Positions 55,011 to 63,054 of a stretch of 64,000 nt of DNA are shown here, one piece after another. The number at the start of each line of letters is the position of its first letter. The stretch's first letter is position 1. The notes beneath the pieces are model-generated. The model did not search any database. It had not been told where the DNA came from and was given only the letters and a program-made list of their open reading frames with translations. The position numbers and the translations under genes were made by a program. This stretch comes from CAZAFC01 sp964484675 (GTDB taxonomy: Bacteria; Patescibacteriota; Saccharimonadia; Saccharimonadales; UBA4665), in contig CAZAFC010000003.1 in assembly GCA_964484675.1 (NCBI GenBank), forward strand, positions 97,736-161,735, read 5' to 3'.

Positions 55011-55148
55011 GTTTGCCATGTTCGATCTTTATACTTGCTTTATATTTGCCAGGAACACTTTTTGTAGCCATCTTACTTGCGCCATCGAGGCGCCACCACG
55101 TATCACCAAAAAATCGCGCAAAACAGCTTACCAACCAAGCCGCATAAA

Positions 55149-55177
55149 TTGAATTAAGTCCATAAATATGTTAAAAT
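55149..55177 (+). promoter_or_regulatory. promoter of orf217
   Basis: TTGAAT (55149-55154) and TAAAAT (55172-55177) are exactly 17 bases apart, giving a leader of about 50 bases with AGGAGGT before the ATG at 55234. Confidence 0.7.
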
Positions 55178-55233
55178 AAGTTAGTACGTTCGTTTCCGCT
55201 GCGCAGATGTGCGCTCAAGCAGGAGGTACCTTC

Positions 55234-55887
55234 ATGCCCAAGCCCAAGCTCAAGTACGACTTCGCCGAGACCTTCGACCGCGAGATAAGCGGTTTCGGTG
55301 CCATCGCCGTCATCCCTGAAGTGGAATCCAGCACGGCCGCCATTGTGCGCGACACCGCCACCAGCGAGTTCTACCTGGCCGTAGTCCCCGGCGAACGAGT
55401 GGCCCTCCGCATGGTCAACTACAGCGCCCAGACAGCCGCCCTGCCGATGCGCATCGGTGGCAGCGGGTGCTGGACCAACGTCTTCCGCCAGTGCGACGTC
55501 ACCGACCCTGACAAGATGCCCGCCTCCGGCATGTGGGAGCTCGGCGCAGGAGAGAGCTTCGTCGTCGACACCTGGCGAGATGGCACGCCCCTCGTCTTCA
55601 CGCCTTCGGACCTCTCAACCGACGGCACCGACAAGCCGAGCTTCCCTGCCGTCGAGATCTACTGGCGCGTCCCGGTCAACCCCGACAGCGTGCCCGGCAC
55701 GAACGCGGAGTACAAGAAGCACGCCATCCCGGTCGCCCGGTTCTACGTGGTGAGCCGTGCCATTATGGCCGCCGAACTCCGTCGCGCCAACGGCTTCCAG
55801 CTCGACCCGACCAACTATGTCGACTGGACGCCGACCATGCTCCGCGAGCGCTACCCGAGCCTGGTCAGCGTGGCTGCCACCGACTGA
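55234..55887 (+). CDS. unrecognised strand-rich 217-residue protein
   Basis: A soluble protein rich in predicted strands with no family I recognise. Segments such as AIVRDTATSEFYLAVVPGER, GCWTNVFRQCDVTD and VEIYWRVPVN suggest a beta-sandwich or barrel. A consensus AGGAGGT lies six bases before the ATG, a 17-spaced promoter is upstream, and a 12-bp-stem terminator follows. Codons end almost always in C or G (for example AAG, GAC, TTC, CTC), unlike flanking rarA. It looks like a well-expressed, recently acquired cassette; function unknown. Confidence 0.7.
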   Translation: MPKPKLKYDFAETFDREISGFGAIAVIPEVESSTAAIVRDTATSEFYLAVVPGERVALRMVNYSAQTAALPMRIGGSGCWTNVFRQCDVTDPDKMPASGMWELGAGESFVVDTWRDGTPLVFTPSDLSTDGTDKPSFPAVEIYWRVPVNPDSVPGTNAEYKKHAIPVARFYVVSRAIMAAELRRANGFQLDPTNYVDWTPTMLRERYPSLVSVAATD

Positions 55888-55905
55888 ACGCACGTACAAC
55901 CCGAA

Positions 55906-55958
55906 GGGCCGGGAAAGGTGATTCTTTATCAACTTTCCCGGCCCGCGTTCATGTTTTA
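55906..55958 (+). terminator. terminator after orf217
   Basis: GGGCCGGGAAAG (55906-55917) and CTTTCCCGGCCC (55933-55944) make a perfect 12-bp stem, followed by GCGTTCATGTTTTAT. It lies 18 bases after the stop. Confidence 0.8.
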
Positions 55959-56020
55959 TGCCATTGATTATTGACGCGCTCTCTTACGGCGCGCATAGTT
56001 TATGCAAGAAATCAGTCATT

Positions 56021-57226
56021 ATGACAAATATATACCAAACACCCCGGCAACCACTCGCCGAACGCATGCGCCCCGGCGCACTCGATGAAGTTATTGGCCA
56101 AAAGCACCTCACCGAATCCGGCCAGATTATCCGCGAAATTATCGCCAACAAGCAGCCGACGAGCTTGATTTTGTGGGGGCCGCCTGGCTCCGGCAAAACC
56201 ACGCTGGCCCGGATTATTGCCAAAGAAACAGAGGCCGAGTTCGTGGAGATCAGCGCCGTGTCGGCCGCCAAGGCAGACGTGACGCGCGTGGTAGCGCTCG
56301 CCCAAGCCAACCGCCGGCTCGGCATGCGCACGATTCTTTTTGTGGATGAGATTCATCGCTTCAACAAAGCTCAGCAGGACGCGTTTCTGCCGTATGTGGA
56401 AGATGGCACGCTGGTGCTCATCGGTGCCACCACCGAAAATCCGAGCTTCGAGGTCATCACGCCGCTTCTCAGCCGCTCGCGTGTGCTCGTGCTCGAGCCG
56501 TTAACGCGTGACGACATCGTGGCAATTCTCAAGCGCGCCGCCAAAGCCGAGAAGCTCACCCTCAAGAAACTGCCAGCCGCTAGCCTGGACTTGCTGGCGG
56601 AGCTCTCTGGTGGCGATGCGCGCGTGGCGCTCGGCAACCTCGAGCTCGCCGTTCAGCTGGCACATGGCCGCGCGCTCACCAAAGAGATTATTACCACGGC
56701 GGCTCAAAAGCGCGTGCCCGGATATGACAAGAGTGGCGAGCAGCATTACAACCTGATCAGCGCGTTTATCAAGAGTCTGCGTGGAAGCGACGGCACGGCG
56801 GCGCTGTATTATATGGCGCGAATTCTGCAAGGTGGCGAGGATCCGAAATTTTTGGCGCGCCGGATGATTATCTTCGCCTCAGAGGACATCGGCCTGGCAG
56901 CACCCGCGGCGCTCAATTTGGCGGTGGCAACCTTTCAGGCAGTCGAGCGAATCGGCCTGCCGGAGTGCCAGTACAATCTCTACCACTGTGCGGCTGTGCT
57001 CGCCAAGGCGCCCAAATCCCGAGCCGTTGCCAGTGCCATGCACGCCGCGCAAACACTCGCTCGCGATCATCCCGATCTGTCGGTGCCGCTGCACCTGCGC
57101 AACGCGCCGACCAAACTCATGAAAGACCTGGGCTATCAAAAGGGTTACAAGTGGCAGCCCGACTTCAAGCACAAAGACGGTTTTTTGCCGCCCGAGCTGC
57201 AAGGCGAAGACTTTTTTGCCACATAA
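56021..57226 (+). CDS. rarA: replication-associated recombination protein RarA
   Basis: A 401-residue AAA+ ATPase (MgsA/RarA) acting at stalled replication forks. Seen: PLAERMRPGALDEVIGQKHL, Walker A GPPGSGKTTLARI (53-65), Walker B ILFVDEIHRFNKAQQD, sensor GATTENPSFEV, and the C-terminal tetramerisation part with FASEDIGLAAP and GYKWQPDFKHKDGFLPPEL. Start 56021 was picked as the ATG directly before TNIYQTPRQP; longer frame codons lie in the terminator region. No clear Shine-Dalgarno, a weak -10 is nearby. Confidence 0.94.
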   Translation: MTNIYQTPRQPLAERMRPGALDEVIGQKHLTESGQIIREIIANKQPTSLILWGPPGSGKTTLARIIAKETEAEFVEISAVSAAKADVTRVVALAQANRRLGMRTILFVDEIHRFNKAQQDAFLPYVEDGTLVLIGATTENPSFEVITPLLSRSRVLVLEPLTRDDIVAILKRAAKAEKLTLKKLPAASLDLLAELSGGDARVALGNLELAVQLAHGRALTKEIITTAAQKRVPGYDKSGEQHYNLISAFIKSLRGSDGTAALYYMARILQGGEDPKFLARRMIIFASEDIGLAAPAALNLAVATFQAVERIGLPECQYNLYHCAAVLAKAPKSRAVASAMHAAQTLARDHPDLSVPLHLRNAPTKLMKDLGYQKGYKWQPDFKHKDGFLPPELQGEDFFAT

Positions 57227-57267
57227 AAGTTGGTAAGCCGAGCATTCTCCGCTACCATGTCAGCCAT

Positions 57268-57537
57268 ATGGCAAATCACGAATTCTCCTTCACCAGCCAC
57301 GCCAACCCACTTCTTATCGCCCACCGTGGCGGCGGAGCCGAAGCGAGTGAGCACGGCCTCGCCGAAAACACCATCCCCGCTTTTGCTCGAACGGTTGAAA
57401 CAATGCGTGACGGCAGCGACGTCTTTACGCCAGCCATCGAGACCGACGTCTGCCAGGGTATCACAGATAGCATCCGCATGGTCATGAATATGCGCTCAAT
57501 GTGTCCTTTTAAGTTCGTTTACTTCAGACTTACATAA
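57268..57537 (+). pseudogene. truncated glycerophosphodiester phosphodiesterase
   Basis: The first 65 codons encode the start of a GDPD enzyme: PLLIAHRGGGAEASEHGLAE then ENTIPAFARTVE and IETDV. After that the similarity ends (no TxDG or HD catalytic motif) and a stop follows at 57537, so two thirds of the domain is missing. A TACCAT box lies ten bases before the ATG, as for leaderless genes. From 57538 to 57700 the sequence is AT-rich with no gene, perhaps the site of a deletion or insertion. Confidence 0.6.
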
Positions 57538-57700
57538 CTCCCGATTCCTTTATTGCCTCTGTTATAGATGATAATCCTTGCAGAGATCTCCGTTTTTATG
57601 CTCTATTTCGCTTGGAATTTTATCAACCTGTGCTACCCTAGAGTAAAGCTGCTTGAGGTGGGCGCGCAGGTTTATAAATCATCAATATCCATAAGGGGTA

Positions 57701-57729
57701 TTGACATTAAGTAGCAATTAGTATAGAAT
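57701..57729 (+). promoter_or_regulatory. promoter of the PKD surface protein gene
   Basis: TTGACA (57701-57706) and TAGAAT (57724-57729) with 17-base spacing: the closest to consensus in the window. A leader of about 30 bases with GAGGAGGAG precedes the ATG at 57765. Confidence 0.8.
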
Positions 57730-57764
57730 GATACTAATCACTTTTGGTGAGGAGGAGAAACTAC

Positions 57765-59162
57765 ATGATACGAAACGTATTCAACCGTGGTCGCGTAATT
57801 GCAGCAAGCGCCGTTTTGGGCTTTGCAATGCTCGCGACTGCCGCCACCAGCCTGGTTGGCCACACACAAGGCACTCGTGCCGCATCACTTTGTAACCCTG
57901 AGGCAGCTTGTAATGTTGTCTGGGGCGGCTTGAGTGGTTCGACCGATCAGCAATATATTAACTCGTTCCAAGATGCATATAGGAGCGGGACCGACGGCCA
58001 CGGCCACAACGACCTCAAAGCCGTGTATGCCAACTGGATGGGCGCAAGCGAAGCCATGGTTAATGGCATGACTACCGCCAACACACAAATCGGTACCGTC
58101 TACAAAGACGGCCACATCACGGTGAACGGCAAAACTGTCGGCACTAGCGCTGTAGTTACCGCTCGTTTTACGCTCGGCAACGGCTTCAGCCACGTTGAAG
58201 GCAATGTATACTCACGTGCTACAACGACATATGAGTACTACCCAACCGAGCAAGCGATTGTCTACATGCAGAACGGCCAAATGGTGTTCTTCGTGGAAAT
58301 CCCTTGTGGCAACGCTGGCCGTGCAACGCCCGTTACCCCTCCGAAACCACCTGTAACTCCCCCTGCTTCAGAAGTCTGTAACGACCTCACCTTCACCAAA
58401 AACGGCAACGGCTACACCTTTACTGCGACTGGCAACGCCCAGAACACGACCATCACCGGCTACACCTTTACCTTCGGCGACGGCAGCAGCACGACCGTTC
58501 CTACCAACGGCACCTCAGCTACTACCTCGCACACCTACAGCAAGCCCGGCACATACACTGCCATTGCAGCAATCAATACGACCGCCAAGAATGGTGTGAC
58601 CTCGGCCAACTGTGCCAAGCAAATCACCATTCCGCAACCCGAATGTAAGCCAGGCGTACCCGAGGGCAGCCCGCAATGTAACGTCGTCATGACCTGTAAC
58701 AATCTGGTCTTCTCAGCTCCAAGCGACAACACGCAGCAAGTCACCTTCACTGTTGATGCTTCGGGTCAGAACGTCACAATCGACAGCTACCACATCGACT
58801 TCGGCGACGGCAGCACGCCATACAACGGCGCAGCCCCAAGCACTTTGCACAACTACCCCGCTACCAACCAGACGTACGCCGCCGTTGCCACCGTCACGTT
58901 CACAAACACCTTGACCAGCAAACAGCAGACGGTATCGAGCGACAAATGTAAGGTGCAGGTTCCCGTGACTATCCCGATGTGCACCGTTCCTGGCAAAGAG
59001 AACTTCCCTGTGGGCAGCCCGCAGTGCACCACCCCACCGCCAGCAACCCCTCCGACAGTTCTGCCGAGCACTGGCCCTGGCGACGTCATCGGCGTATTCG
59101 CCGGCGTCAGCCTCGCAGGTGCCGCAGCCCACTACTTCTTCGGCAAACGCCGCGACAGCTAG
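57765..59162 (+). CDS. secreted PKD-domain surface protein with LPSTG anchor
   Basis: A 465-residue exported protein: signal peptide (about 1-41, basic then VIAASAVLGFAMLATAATSL), an unknown domain (42-185), Pro-rich linker, two PKD-like domains (about 205-300 and 312-405) with the FGDGSST and FGDGSTP motifs, and a C-terminal sorting signal LPSTG (433-437) followed by a hydrophobic segment and KRRDS. A repeated GSPQC motif follows each PKD domain. A sortase would cross-link it to peptidoglycan; none is in the window. Such proteins may mediate host-cell attachment in epibiotic CPR bacteria (inference). Strong promoter, Shine-Dalgarno and terminator suggest high expression. Confidence 0.88.
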   Translation: MIRNVFNRGRVIAASAVLGFAMLATAATSLVGHTQGTRAASLCNPEAACNVVWGGLSGSTDQQYINSFQDAYRSGTDGHGHNDLKAVYANWMGASEAMVNGMTTANTQIGTVYKDGHITVNGKTVGTSAVVTARFTLGNGFSHVEGNVYSRATTTYEYYPTEQAIVYMQNGQMVFFVEIPCGNAGRATPVTPPKPPVTPPASEVCNDLTFTKNGNGYTFTATGNAQNTTITGYTFTFGDGSSTTVPTNGTSATTSHTYSKPGTYTAIAAINTTAKNGVTSANCAKQITIPQPECKPGVPEGSPQCNVVMTCNNLVFSAPSDNTQQVTFTVDASGQNVTIDSYHIDFGDGSTPYNGAAPSTLHNYPATNQTYAAVATVTFTNTLTSKQQTVSSDKCKVQVPVTIPMCTVPGKENFPVGSPQCTTPPPATPPTVLPSTGPGDVIGVFAGVSLAGAAAHYFFGKRRDS

Positions 59163-59186
59163 AAGTAAGCTCCGGCCAAAAACACT

Positions 59187-59222
59187 AAACAACCACCCCA
59201 TTTCTGAGGTGGTTGTTTTTAT
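59187..59222 (+). terminator. terminator after the PKD protein gene
   Basis: AAACAACCACC (59187-59197) pairs with GGTGGTTGTTT (59208-59218) and runs into TTTTTAT. A textbook intrinsic terminator 25 bases after the stop. Confidence 0.93.
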
Positions 59223-59276
59223 AAGCAGAAATATGGGGGGGCCGGCGGCCACGGCCTATTTCCATTATTTCTAAGG

Positions 59277-60404
59277 CTATTTCTTGATCTGCTCCCACGG
59301 CAGTTCCGGCTTGCCGAAGTGGCCATACGCAGCCGTCTGCAAGTAGATTGGCTTGCGCAAATCGAGCTGCTCGACGATGTTCTTCACCGACGGCACGAGC
59401 AGAGCCTTGGCGAAGTCGTAGATTTCGGCCTCGGGCTTTTTGCCCGTCTCAAAAGTATTGATCGTGAACGAGACTGGCTCGCGCGCACCAATGTAGTACG
59501 CAAGCGCAACTTCGCACTCGTCGGCCAATCCGGCGGCAACAATGTTTTTGGCGATATAGCGAGCTGCATACGCACCAGAGCGGTCGACTTTGCTTGGATC
59601 CTTGCCCGAGAAAGCGCCGCCGCCGACGCGCGCAAAACCACCGTAGCCATCGACCACGATCTTGCGACCGGTGAGCCCGGCGTCAGATGACGGCCCTGGC
59701 GTGTACCATACGTCGGTGCCGTTCACAATGAGCTGCTCGGGCGAAATAGCGTGGCCATACTTCTTGAGCACCGGCGTCACGATCTGTTCGTAAACATCTT
59801 TGCGCACCTCTTCGACCGTCACATCTTCGTTATGCGGCACGGCAATCGTTACATGCTCCACGCCGACCGGCTTGCCTTGCTCATAGTTCACGACCACTTG
59901 CGCTTTGCCGTCCGGGCGAAGGTAGGCGATCTTTTTAGTCTCGCGAGCTTCGTCGATAGCGCGCGTCAGTGCATGCGCCAGCGTGATCGGCAGCGGTAAA
60001 TATTCCGGCGTCTCGTTGGTAGCGAATCCGAACATCATGCCCTGATCGCCGGCGCCGTGGTCCTCGCCCGTGCCGTGGCCGTCAACACCGACGGCGATTT
60101 CTGGGGACTGCTGATGCAAGTAGTTCTCGATTGGCGATTGGTCCGAGAATCCCCACGAAGGGTCGGTGTAGCCAAGCCGCCGAATCTCGGCGCGTACGAT
60201 GCCCTCGAAGTCGACGGTGGCGCTGGTTTTGATCTCGCCAGCCAGCACAATGCGATTGTCGGCCACCAGCACCTCAATGCCGGCGCGGCTGTATTTGTCC
60301 TGGGTGAGCAGCGCATCCAGAATGGCGTCGCTCAGTTGGTCGGCGACTTTGTCCGGGTGCCCGGCGCACACTGACTCGCTCGCGAACTGGGTTACTTTTG
60401 GCAT
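59277..60404 (-). CDS. metK: S-adenosylmethionine synthetase
   Basis: A 375-residue MetK making SAM from methionine and ATP. Seen: FASESVCAGHPDKVADQLSD at the N terminus, GAGDQGMMFGFATNET, and DGYGGFARVGGGAFSGKDPSKVDRS with the P-loop-like GGGAFSGKD. The length is normal. AAAGGA lies eight bases before the ATG at 60404, and the upstream leader carries a candidate SAM riboswitch, giving product feedback control. The longer frame to 60452 would lie in this leader. Confidence 0.95.
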   Translation of the reverse strand: MPKVTQFASESVCAGHPDKVADQLSDAILDALLTQDKYSRAGIEVLVADNRIVLAGEIKTSATVDFEGIVRAEIRRLGYTDPSWGFSDQSPIENYLHQQSPEIAVGVDGHGTGEDHGAGDQGMMFGFATNETPEYLPLPITLAHALTRAIDEARETKKIAYLRPDGKAQVVVNYEQGKPVGVEHVTIAVPHNEDVTVEEVRKDVYEQIVTPVLKKYGHAISPEQLIVNGTDVWYTPGPSSDAGLTGRKIVVDGYGGFARVGGGAFSGKDPSKVDRSGAYAARYIAKNIVAAGLADECEVALAYYIGAREPVSFTINTFETGKKPEAEIYDFAKALLVPSVKNIVEQLDLRKPIYLQTAAYGHFGKPELPWEQIKK

Positions 60405-60555
60405 AAAAATATCCTTTCTGCTCTCTCGAACGGGAAGGATATGGCAAAGCAAATATCTTCCCGCTAAAGTAAAGCGGCTAGATGGAGCACCAACGCTTCG
60501 AACGAAGCAGGTTGCTGGCAGGTCGCAGAGCTAGATCTCTCGCTGCACTCTGTAT
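60405..60555 (-). promoter_or_regulatory. candidate SAM-clan riboswitch in the metK leader
   Basis: Read leftward from about 60550, the leader has CTCTGCGACCTGCCAGCAAC, then a GCTTCG/CGAAGC hairpin, then GGTGCTCC. This matches the SAM-I/SAM-IV core order (CTGCGA..GCAACC, P3 hairpin, GGTGC). Flanking arms (AGCG..AGAT with ATCT..CGCT) could form P1. Downstream, CCGCTTTACTTTAGCGG and a GGGAAG-ATAT/ATAT-CTTCCC hairpin could be the expression platform just before the ribosome site. P2 is short and not clear, so this is a variant if real. Confidence 0.5.
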
Positions 60556-60650
60556 ATTTAAGTTAGTACTAGCGAAGCATATCACATGCTCGCGCTTATG
60601 CAAATATATTGTGCAAAATTCGATACTTTTCGTCCTACTGGACTCGTCAG

Positions 60651-60751
60651 CGCAAGCACACTTGCGGAAGTATCTTTGGCTTGGACTTTGCGCGGGGTTG
60701 CAAATGTCCAAGCCAACGCCCGGAGAACGAACAAGGCTGTTCTCCGGGCCC
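60651..60751. repeat. three tandem hairpins downstream of the DRT-Nudix gene
   Basis: In 100 bases: CGCAAG-CACA-CTTGCG (about 60651-60666); TTGGCTTGGAC with GTCCAAGCCAA (about 60676-60715), extended by TTTGC/GCAAA; and GCCCGGAGAAC with GTTCTCCGGGC (about 60718-60750). They follow the stop of the leftward gene at 60775 and may be terminators or a small structured RNA. 60556-60650 is AT-rich and probably holds the metK promoter. Confidence 0.55.
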
Positions 60752-60774
60752 GCTGAGCCGATTGAGCTTAGGCG

Positions 60775-61980
60775 CTAGAGTCCCAAGGCCACTTCGAGGA
60801 CCATGCTGACCGTCGAGCGGTCGTAGGCGCTGTTCGCCAGCACCTCACCCACCGTCACCACCTCGATGTAGGTGCGCTCCTCGCCGTCGCCGAACACGGT
60901 CTTCAGCTCCTCGTGCAGTTTGGCGTACGCCATTTCCTCGGCCGTCAGTTCGACCGAGAAAAGATGAGCCTGGTGGGCTGACATCGTGGCGAGCGCCTGC
61001 CTCGCCCCATGATAGACGAAGCGACTTGGGTCGATTTGCAGACCCGTCTCGTCGAACACCTCCATGACGGCGATGTCGAGCCACGACAGATCCGTGGCGA
61101 AGTCTGAGCCCCCGGGCAATTCGCGAACCCAACCGTCGTTGGTCGCCACCGCCGACCGGAATTCGCGCACACTCACCCACTCGAGGTCATTGATCGGGTG
61201 GGCCGAGTCCTCGCGCCGCCGATACAGCATGACGCTTGAAGTGCTGGGCCGACCGATCACGATCTCGTTCGCCTTGTGGCGATTCTCGGCCGTGACAAAG
61301 ATGTCGACGTGCAGCTCCCACATGAACACCTGGGTGCCCTGGCGCGCCCACACCGTTTTTACCTCATAAGCGTGCTCGAGCCTGTTGCCAGCTGCCTTCA
61401 GCTGAGCGTACCAGTACTGGAACGACGGCGTCCGCCAGATGTGCAGCGGCACCTCGCGCTCACCACCAGACCGCTTGGCGCCATCGCCGATCTTGTCGAG
61501 CGTCAGGCGCACAGCCTCGGCAAGTGTCGCGGCCACCGGCACGCGCAGCATGCGGGCGAAGCAGCGCTGGTAGGCACCATTCCAGCCGCCTTCTGGCGAG
61601 CAGAGCACGATCTTGCCGGAACGCTTCCAGCCGCCCCACACATCGGCCGTCAGGCTGTCGGGCAGCTTGAGTTCGCCATCCGGGGTACGGCAGAGGATCC
61701 GATCGGCCATCTGCTGGCAGCGTTCTTCCCAGTCGAGATTGTCGAGCTTGTAATGCCCGCCATACACACGGTCCACCGGGACGAACACCACACCGCGGTA
61801 GCCGGCAGCCCTCAGCAACTCGATGGCCTCCTCGTACCACGATGGCTCGTTCTTTGCCAGTGAGCCCATCAGGAAGATCGACGCCGAGAAATCAACATCA
61901 GGCAGATCTTCCTGCGCGTACACCAGCGTGAGCTCCTCTTGCTTTTCCGGAGCTGGCTTGTTCTCGCTTCGCATCATCAT
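60775..61980 (-). CDS. nucleoside deoxyribosyltransferase-like / Nudix fusion
   Basis: A 401-residue two-domain protein. Residues about 30-160 resemble the nucleoside 2-deoxyribosyltransferase fold (SASIFLMGSLAKNEPSWYEE, VVFVPVDRVYGGHY, WGGWKRSGKIVLCSPEGG). Residues about 220-400 look like a Nudix domain: VRELPGGSDFATDLSW then VMEVFDETGL at the Nudix box, where the usual REUxEE reads MEVFDE, so activity may be altered. A role in nucleotide-pool or NAD-related metabolism is likely. AGAGGT precedes three consecutive ATGs (61980, 61977, 61974). A 20-bp palindrome lies about 85 bases upstream. Confidence 0.7.
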   Translation of the reverse strand: MMMRSENKPAPEKQEELTLVYAQEDLPDVDFSASIFLMGSLAKNEPSWYEEAIELLRAAGYRGVVFVPVDRVYGGHYKLDNLDWEERCQQMADRILCRTPDGELKLPDSLTADVWGGWKRSGKIVLCSPEGGWNGAYQRCFARMLRVPVAATLAEAVRLTLDKIGDGAKRSGGEREVPLHIWRTPSFQYWYAQLKAAGNRLEHAYEVKTVWARQGTQVFMWELHVDIFVTAENRHKANEIVIGRPSTSSVMLYRRREDSAHPINDLEWVSVREFRSAVATNDGWVRELPGGSDFATDLSWLDIAVMEVFDETGLQIDPSRFVYHGARQALATMSAHQAHLFSVELTAEEMAYAKLHEELKTVFGDGEERTYIEVVTVGEVLANSAYDRSTVSMVLEVALGL

Positions 61981-62062
61981 GCGACCTCTTCTCAGCCGAT
62001 CATCACCGCACGTCGCGGCAAAACAGTAATCAGCTCATGTATCTATACCATAAAAGGCACCA

Positions 62063-62082
62063 GGTGTACAGATGTGTACACC
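62063..62082. promoter_or_regulatory. 20-bp operator-like palindrome
   Basis: GGTGTACA and TGTACACC are perfect 8-bp arms around GATG. It lies just upstream of a leftward TATAGA-like -10 box (about 62043-62048) for the DRT-Nudix gene and 105 bases before the EamA gene. It is the right size and symmetry for a dimeric regulator site. The remaining gap 62083-62170 shows nothing else. Confidence 0.55.
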
Positions 62083-62187
62083 AGTTTGAGTATCCGCCGA
62101 CGGCCGATAACAGCGAGAAATTCTTGGTGAGCTTGCCGCGAAGAAATAATCACCCATAAATGCCTAAAAAGCGCTATACTTTACGCT

Positions 62188-63051
62188 ATGCACTGGCTTG
62201 TTGCCGATTTAATTATGTTTACCTGCTCGGTGGGGTTGTATCTTGCCGTGCGCCGAGCCTCGCTCGCCAAGCTGCCGAGTCAGAGCAACAATTTGGCGAT
62301 GTTCGCGGTACCGTTGTTTGTTTTTGCCCTTGCAGACTTCATAACGCACGCCAAGCTCGCTATCTCGTGGTGGCAATTCGCACAGATCGTATTCACGGCT
62401 GTCGTTTTGTCATATTACGCCAATGCCATGTCGGTGCGGAGCATCGAGCTAGCGCCCAACGCCGGCTACAGCTTGGTGCTCTCGAAAAGTTATGTAGTGC
62501 TCACGTCCATCCTGGCCGTGCCTCTGTTCGGCGCGCACCTTACCGCACACGCATTGCTCGCGATCGGCCTGATTGTCGCATCATCAGCCGCCATTCTCGT
62601 CAATCCCAAAGGCACGCACAAAGCCAAAAGCACCGCCTGGATCCCCTTGGCACTGGGCGCGTTCGTCTGCTGGGCATTCCTGTCGCTCATGGCCAAGCAT
62701 CTTATCTCGGGCGGCATCCCCACGATTACGTTCTTGCTGTACGTGTTCGCGATCGGCACGATGTGCGTACTCATCGAAATGTGGCGGCGGCACATCGACT
62801 TCCGCGCCATTTCGCAACACAGCTGGCCGTTCGCACTTGTGGGCGTGGCGGCGTCAGGTTTTAACTTTTTCAACTTCTATGCAGTGAGCATCGCGCCCAA
62901 CGTCGGCTATGTGAACGCCACCAACGCCGCGTCAATCGGCGCCGTCACACTCCTGTCGGCCGTTTTCTTCAAGGACGAGCTGACTCGCCAAAAACTCATC
63001 GGCGTGTTTGGCGTCATAGCCGGCCTGCTCGTGTTACTGGCCTGGAAATAA
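62188..63051 (+). CDS. EamA/DMT-family membrane transporter
   Basis: A 287-residue protein with about ten hydrophobic helices arranged as two EamA repeats (about 5-137 and 148-285), each ending in a positively charged turn; NAGYSLVLSKSYVVLTSILAV and GYVNATNAASIGAVTLLSAV are the corresponding repeat ends. DMT transporters export or import small metabolites; substrate unknown. TATACT (62175-62180) lies seven bases before the ATG. Confidence 0.88.
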   Translation: MHWLVADLIMFTCSVGLYLAVRRASLAKLPSQSNNLAMFAVPLFVFALADFITHAKLAISWWQFAQIVFTAVVLSYYANAMSVRSIELAPNAGYSLVLSKSYVVLTSILAVPLFGAHLTAHALLAIGLIVASSAAILVNPKGTHKAKSTAWIPLALGAFVCWAFLSLMAKHLISGGIPTITFLLYVFAIGTMCVLIEMWRRHIDFRAISQHSWPFALVGVAASGFNFFNFYAVSIAPNVGYVNATNAASIGAVTLLSAVFFKDELTRQKLIGVFGVIAGLLVLLAWK

Positions 63052-63054
63052 ATA

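Noticed and set aside
60482..60778. 98-codon rightward frame
   Set aside because: Lies across the metK leader and the tandem hairpins; no signal for translation.
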